Source of the DNA: Rotaria socialis
Lineage: Eukaryota > Rotifera > Eurotatoria > Philodinida > Philodinidae
DNA length: 64,000 nucleotides
Assembly: GCA_905331475.1 (NCBI GenBank)
Contig: CAJNYU010000004.1
Coordinates: forward strand, 62,001 to 126,000
Direction: 5' to 3'
Of the stretch, positions 62,401 to 64,000 are shown one piece after another. The position numbers were made by a program, and so were the translations under genes. Under the pieces are notes generated by a model. The model did not search any database. It had not been told where the DNA came from and was given only the letters and a program-made list of their open reading frames with translations. How positions within the stretch are numbered: position 1 is the stretch's first letter; each line of letters opens with the position of its first letter.

Positions 62401-64000
62401 ACTTTTACATGTGATAAACATGCGCAAAAAACCGCCGGTTTACCGCGGTTTTACCGGTCCGGTTACCGGCTCCCATTACCACAGAACGGATAAATACCGC
62501 GGTTTACCGCAAAAATTGATTCGGTATTCGCAACATGGGTTAGAAGAGTCAGTTTTAGAAAAACGAGCACCCTAAAGATACTATTTCCTGTGTCCATGAT
62601 GCATTGCTTTCCAATATAATTTATCTAATAGGCATTACAAAAAACAACAAAAATCAAACGAAAGGTAAATTGCATGAGATACACAAATTCAGAGTAAATA
62701 ACTGTCACTTGTCTTTATAGATCAGCACAAGTAAATGACGTTAGAGAAAGCCAACCGTTGATAACTAGAAGTGCCCAGAAACAAGAATGTCATGAAATCT
62801 TTTTAAGGAATAGGTAACGGGATTTCTTTTCTGGAAAATACTTTTCTTGAATGCAATTATTCTGATATTGCAAAGATCTCAAGAAGAACCAATAATTTTT
62901 AACCGGCGTGATCTTGTTCGCGATATTTTGGTTGGTTTGATAAGTATATTCATTTTATCGGTTATATTTATTGTAATAACATCGAGATATTATACACTGT
63001 TCAAAATCAACTCAGCGAATGGTGAAAAGCTAGCAATCTCCATCAATACAACAATTCGTTTAGTGCAAACATGCCACTTTATCATAGACCATCACAGAGA
63101 AAATCTTGCGTTTTTTCCTGTTGCATTGGCTTTAATATTTAGTTTTTCTTGGTGCATCAAACGACAAAGAAGTTGTCTCAAGACGTGTGATGGCCGACCT
63201 GGTAAAATATGATTTATTTTCGTGTTCAATTAATAAAATCCTTTCTTTTTCGAAGGTTTGTTGTCACCGATTGCACCATTTTCTATAGAAAATCGTATTA
63301 CATCAGCAACTGTTTTTGGAATTATTGTCTATCAACTATTGAAAATCTTTGAAGGACTTCTTTTTGATTTAGAACACAACTTTGATAATGGTGTACTCAT
63401 GGAATTATTGCAACGATGTGCACTTATTTTTATGATCGGGTAAACTTAATTTAGAAGAAAAACATGTTTTTGTTTTTTATTTGACTTTTCTTCTCTTGTC
63501 TAGAGTTCGATATTATCCGGTGCTTGCTTCCCTTCAATTGAGAAATATTGTTGCTCGATTTCTCGTGTGCTTATATATACTCTGTGATATTATATATACA
63601 ATTGTACGAGAAGGATCATGTATGGGCTTTCTACCACTAGGTGGCCAATATGCAGTTATTGAAGAAGCAAAACTTCGAACAGTATGTAAATTATTATTAT
63701 TATAGATAGAGAAAAAAAGAATTTTTCGATTGATAAATGTTTGATGCATTCACATAAATGCTAGTTGATACCATGAACGTCTTTGATTATATATTTTCGT
63801 TGACTATAAAGGCCTCATTTTAGGAACTTGGCACATGGTTTATCATCTATGGTATAATTAAGAATACTCCACATTTCTTGTTCCTTTCATATATTGGTGC
63901 TGAATTATGTGTGCGTTTTGCATACGATTCAATCTATGTACCAGGAAAAAAGAAGGAATGTATTGGGTCGCCATCTAGTGAAAAATCCGATGAGCTGCAA
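59419..64000 (+). CDS. C-type lectin-EGF-STRA6-like fusion receptor, 3' partial
   Basis: Eleven exons in the window, all in phase: 59419-59581, 60796-61038, 61091-61525, 61587-61703, 61933-62023, 62632-62664, 62721-62813, 62876-63201, 63256-63439, 63504-63681, 63824-64000 (680 residues so far). The order is a signal peptide (MSLILFPIQFLLLTVLFIQP); a C-type lectin domain with CAKGWKRVGGSCYYLP, VNKSCHDVHFNHSHLIKI and the closing YILTTYTLFDKVVCSLSDIE plus HHHICEY, carrying a long insert; an EGF domain (residues 281-319, six Cys: YCFSNIACGEHGHC, GFKCSCSFLYGGLFC); a membrane helix (IMIGVGFIIIFYTLSWIS); an 85-nt-scale cytoplasmic linker; then the STRA6-like core with CDGRPG, RYYPVLASLQLRNIVARF and ELGTWFIIYG. 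The latter matches the 157-5647 gene exon for exon. Two small transposons sit in introns 1 and 5. It continues past the window. Confidence 0.82.
59861..60279. mobile_element. CCCAAGCAGACAA-ended MITE in intron 1, TA duplication
   Basis: The left end CCCAAGCAGACAAAAATTTT and the reverse-complemented right end CCCAAGCAGACAATATTTTT match closely; the arms extend about 100 bp through AAAAATCGAAAAAA and GGACTTGTTT. TA flanks both sides (59859-59860, 60280-60281). The total is 419 bp, non-coding, inside the first intron of the lectin-STRA6 gene. Confidence 0.85.
62152..62539. mobile_element. CCCATGT-ended MITE in intron 5, TT duplication
   Basis: Begins CCCATGTAATAAAAACCGC and ends CGCAACATGGG. 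It is flanked by TT (62150-62151 and 62540-62541). The 388-bp body repeats GGTTTTACCGGTCCGGTTAC and TAAATACCGCGGTTTACC in both halves and is dense in ACCGCGGT palindromes. It lies in the intron 62024-62631 of the lectin-STRA6 gene. Confidence 0.82.

Noticed and set aside
1..64000. CRISPR arrays, rRNA, tRNA and viral or retroelement genes
   Set aside because: Looked for by eye; no regular spacer array, no convincing tRNA arms, and no reverse transcriptase, integrase or capsid motif seen.

Overview
The window looks like nuclear DNA of a small invertebrate, most probably a bdelloid rotifer. This is inferred from the AT-rich composition, very short introns (about 50-60 nt, GT...AG) beside a few long ones, an arginine ADP-ribosyltransferase of the kind expanded in bdelloids, and interstitial TGTGGG-type repeats (the unit I recall as the bdelloid telomere repeat). 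It is scaffolded sequence with one 100-N gap (32974-33073) and isolated Ns. Gene models were built by hand from open frames, splice consensus and phase agreement; none has transcript support.

Layout. 1-5647: 3' part of a STRA6-like (vitamin A/RBP receptor family) gene with a very long acidic/lysine-rich tail. 6.1-7.5 kb, minus: a four-exon gene of unknown function with an LC8-type motif. 8.6-9.1 kb: an LCCL-like remnant beside telomere-like repeats. 10.75-12.2 kb: a single-exon ADP-ribosyltransferase fused to a receiver-like domain. 12.2-38.5 kb is gene-poor: one CAP/GAPR-1-like gene (19.1-19.8 kb, minus), a cupin pseudogene broken by a small transposon, the last 43 codons of glutamine synthetase directly after the gap, and many fold-back elements. 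38.6-59.1 kb is gene-dense: TRIM-like RING protein (minus), SNX8 (plus), a small secreted protein (minus), an atypical Rho GTPase (plus), RPA1 (minus), COX6A (plus), an F-box protein (plus), CDV3 (plus) and a 127-residue membrane protein (plus). 59.4-64.0 kb: a second STRA6-like gene, cut by the window end, whose complete 5' half encodes a signal peptide, a C-type lectin domain, an EGF domain and an anchor helix.

Two results stand out. First, the 59.4-64 kb gene joins a lectin-EGF ectodomain to a STRA6-type membrane domain, with reading phase kept across all eleven exons in the window; the paralogue at the left end shares the homologous exon borders and phases. Second, at least six short fold-back elements have terminal inverted repeats beginning CCCA, and several are flanked by TA/TA or TT/TT. 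Two lie in introns of the lectin-STRA6 gene and one splits the cupin gene at a site where exact removal restores the frame.

Most genes are housekeeping or signalling genes and form no pathway. COX6A and the F-box gene are only 150 bp apart on one strand, with a splice acceptor touching the second ATG, which suggests trans-splicing or an operon.
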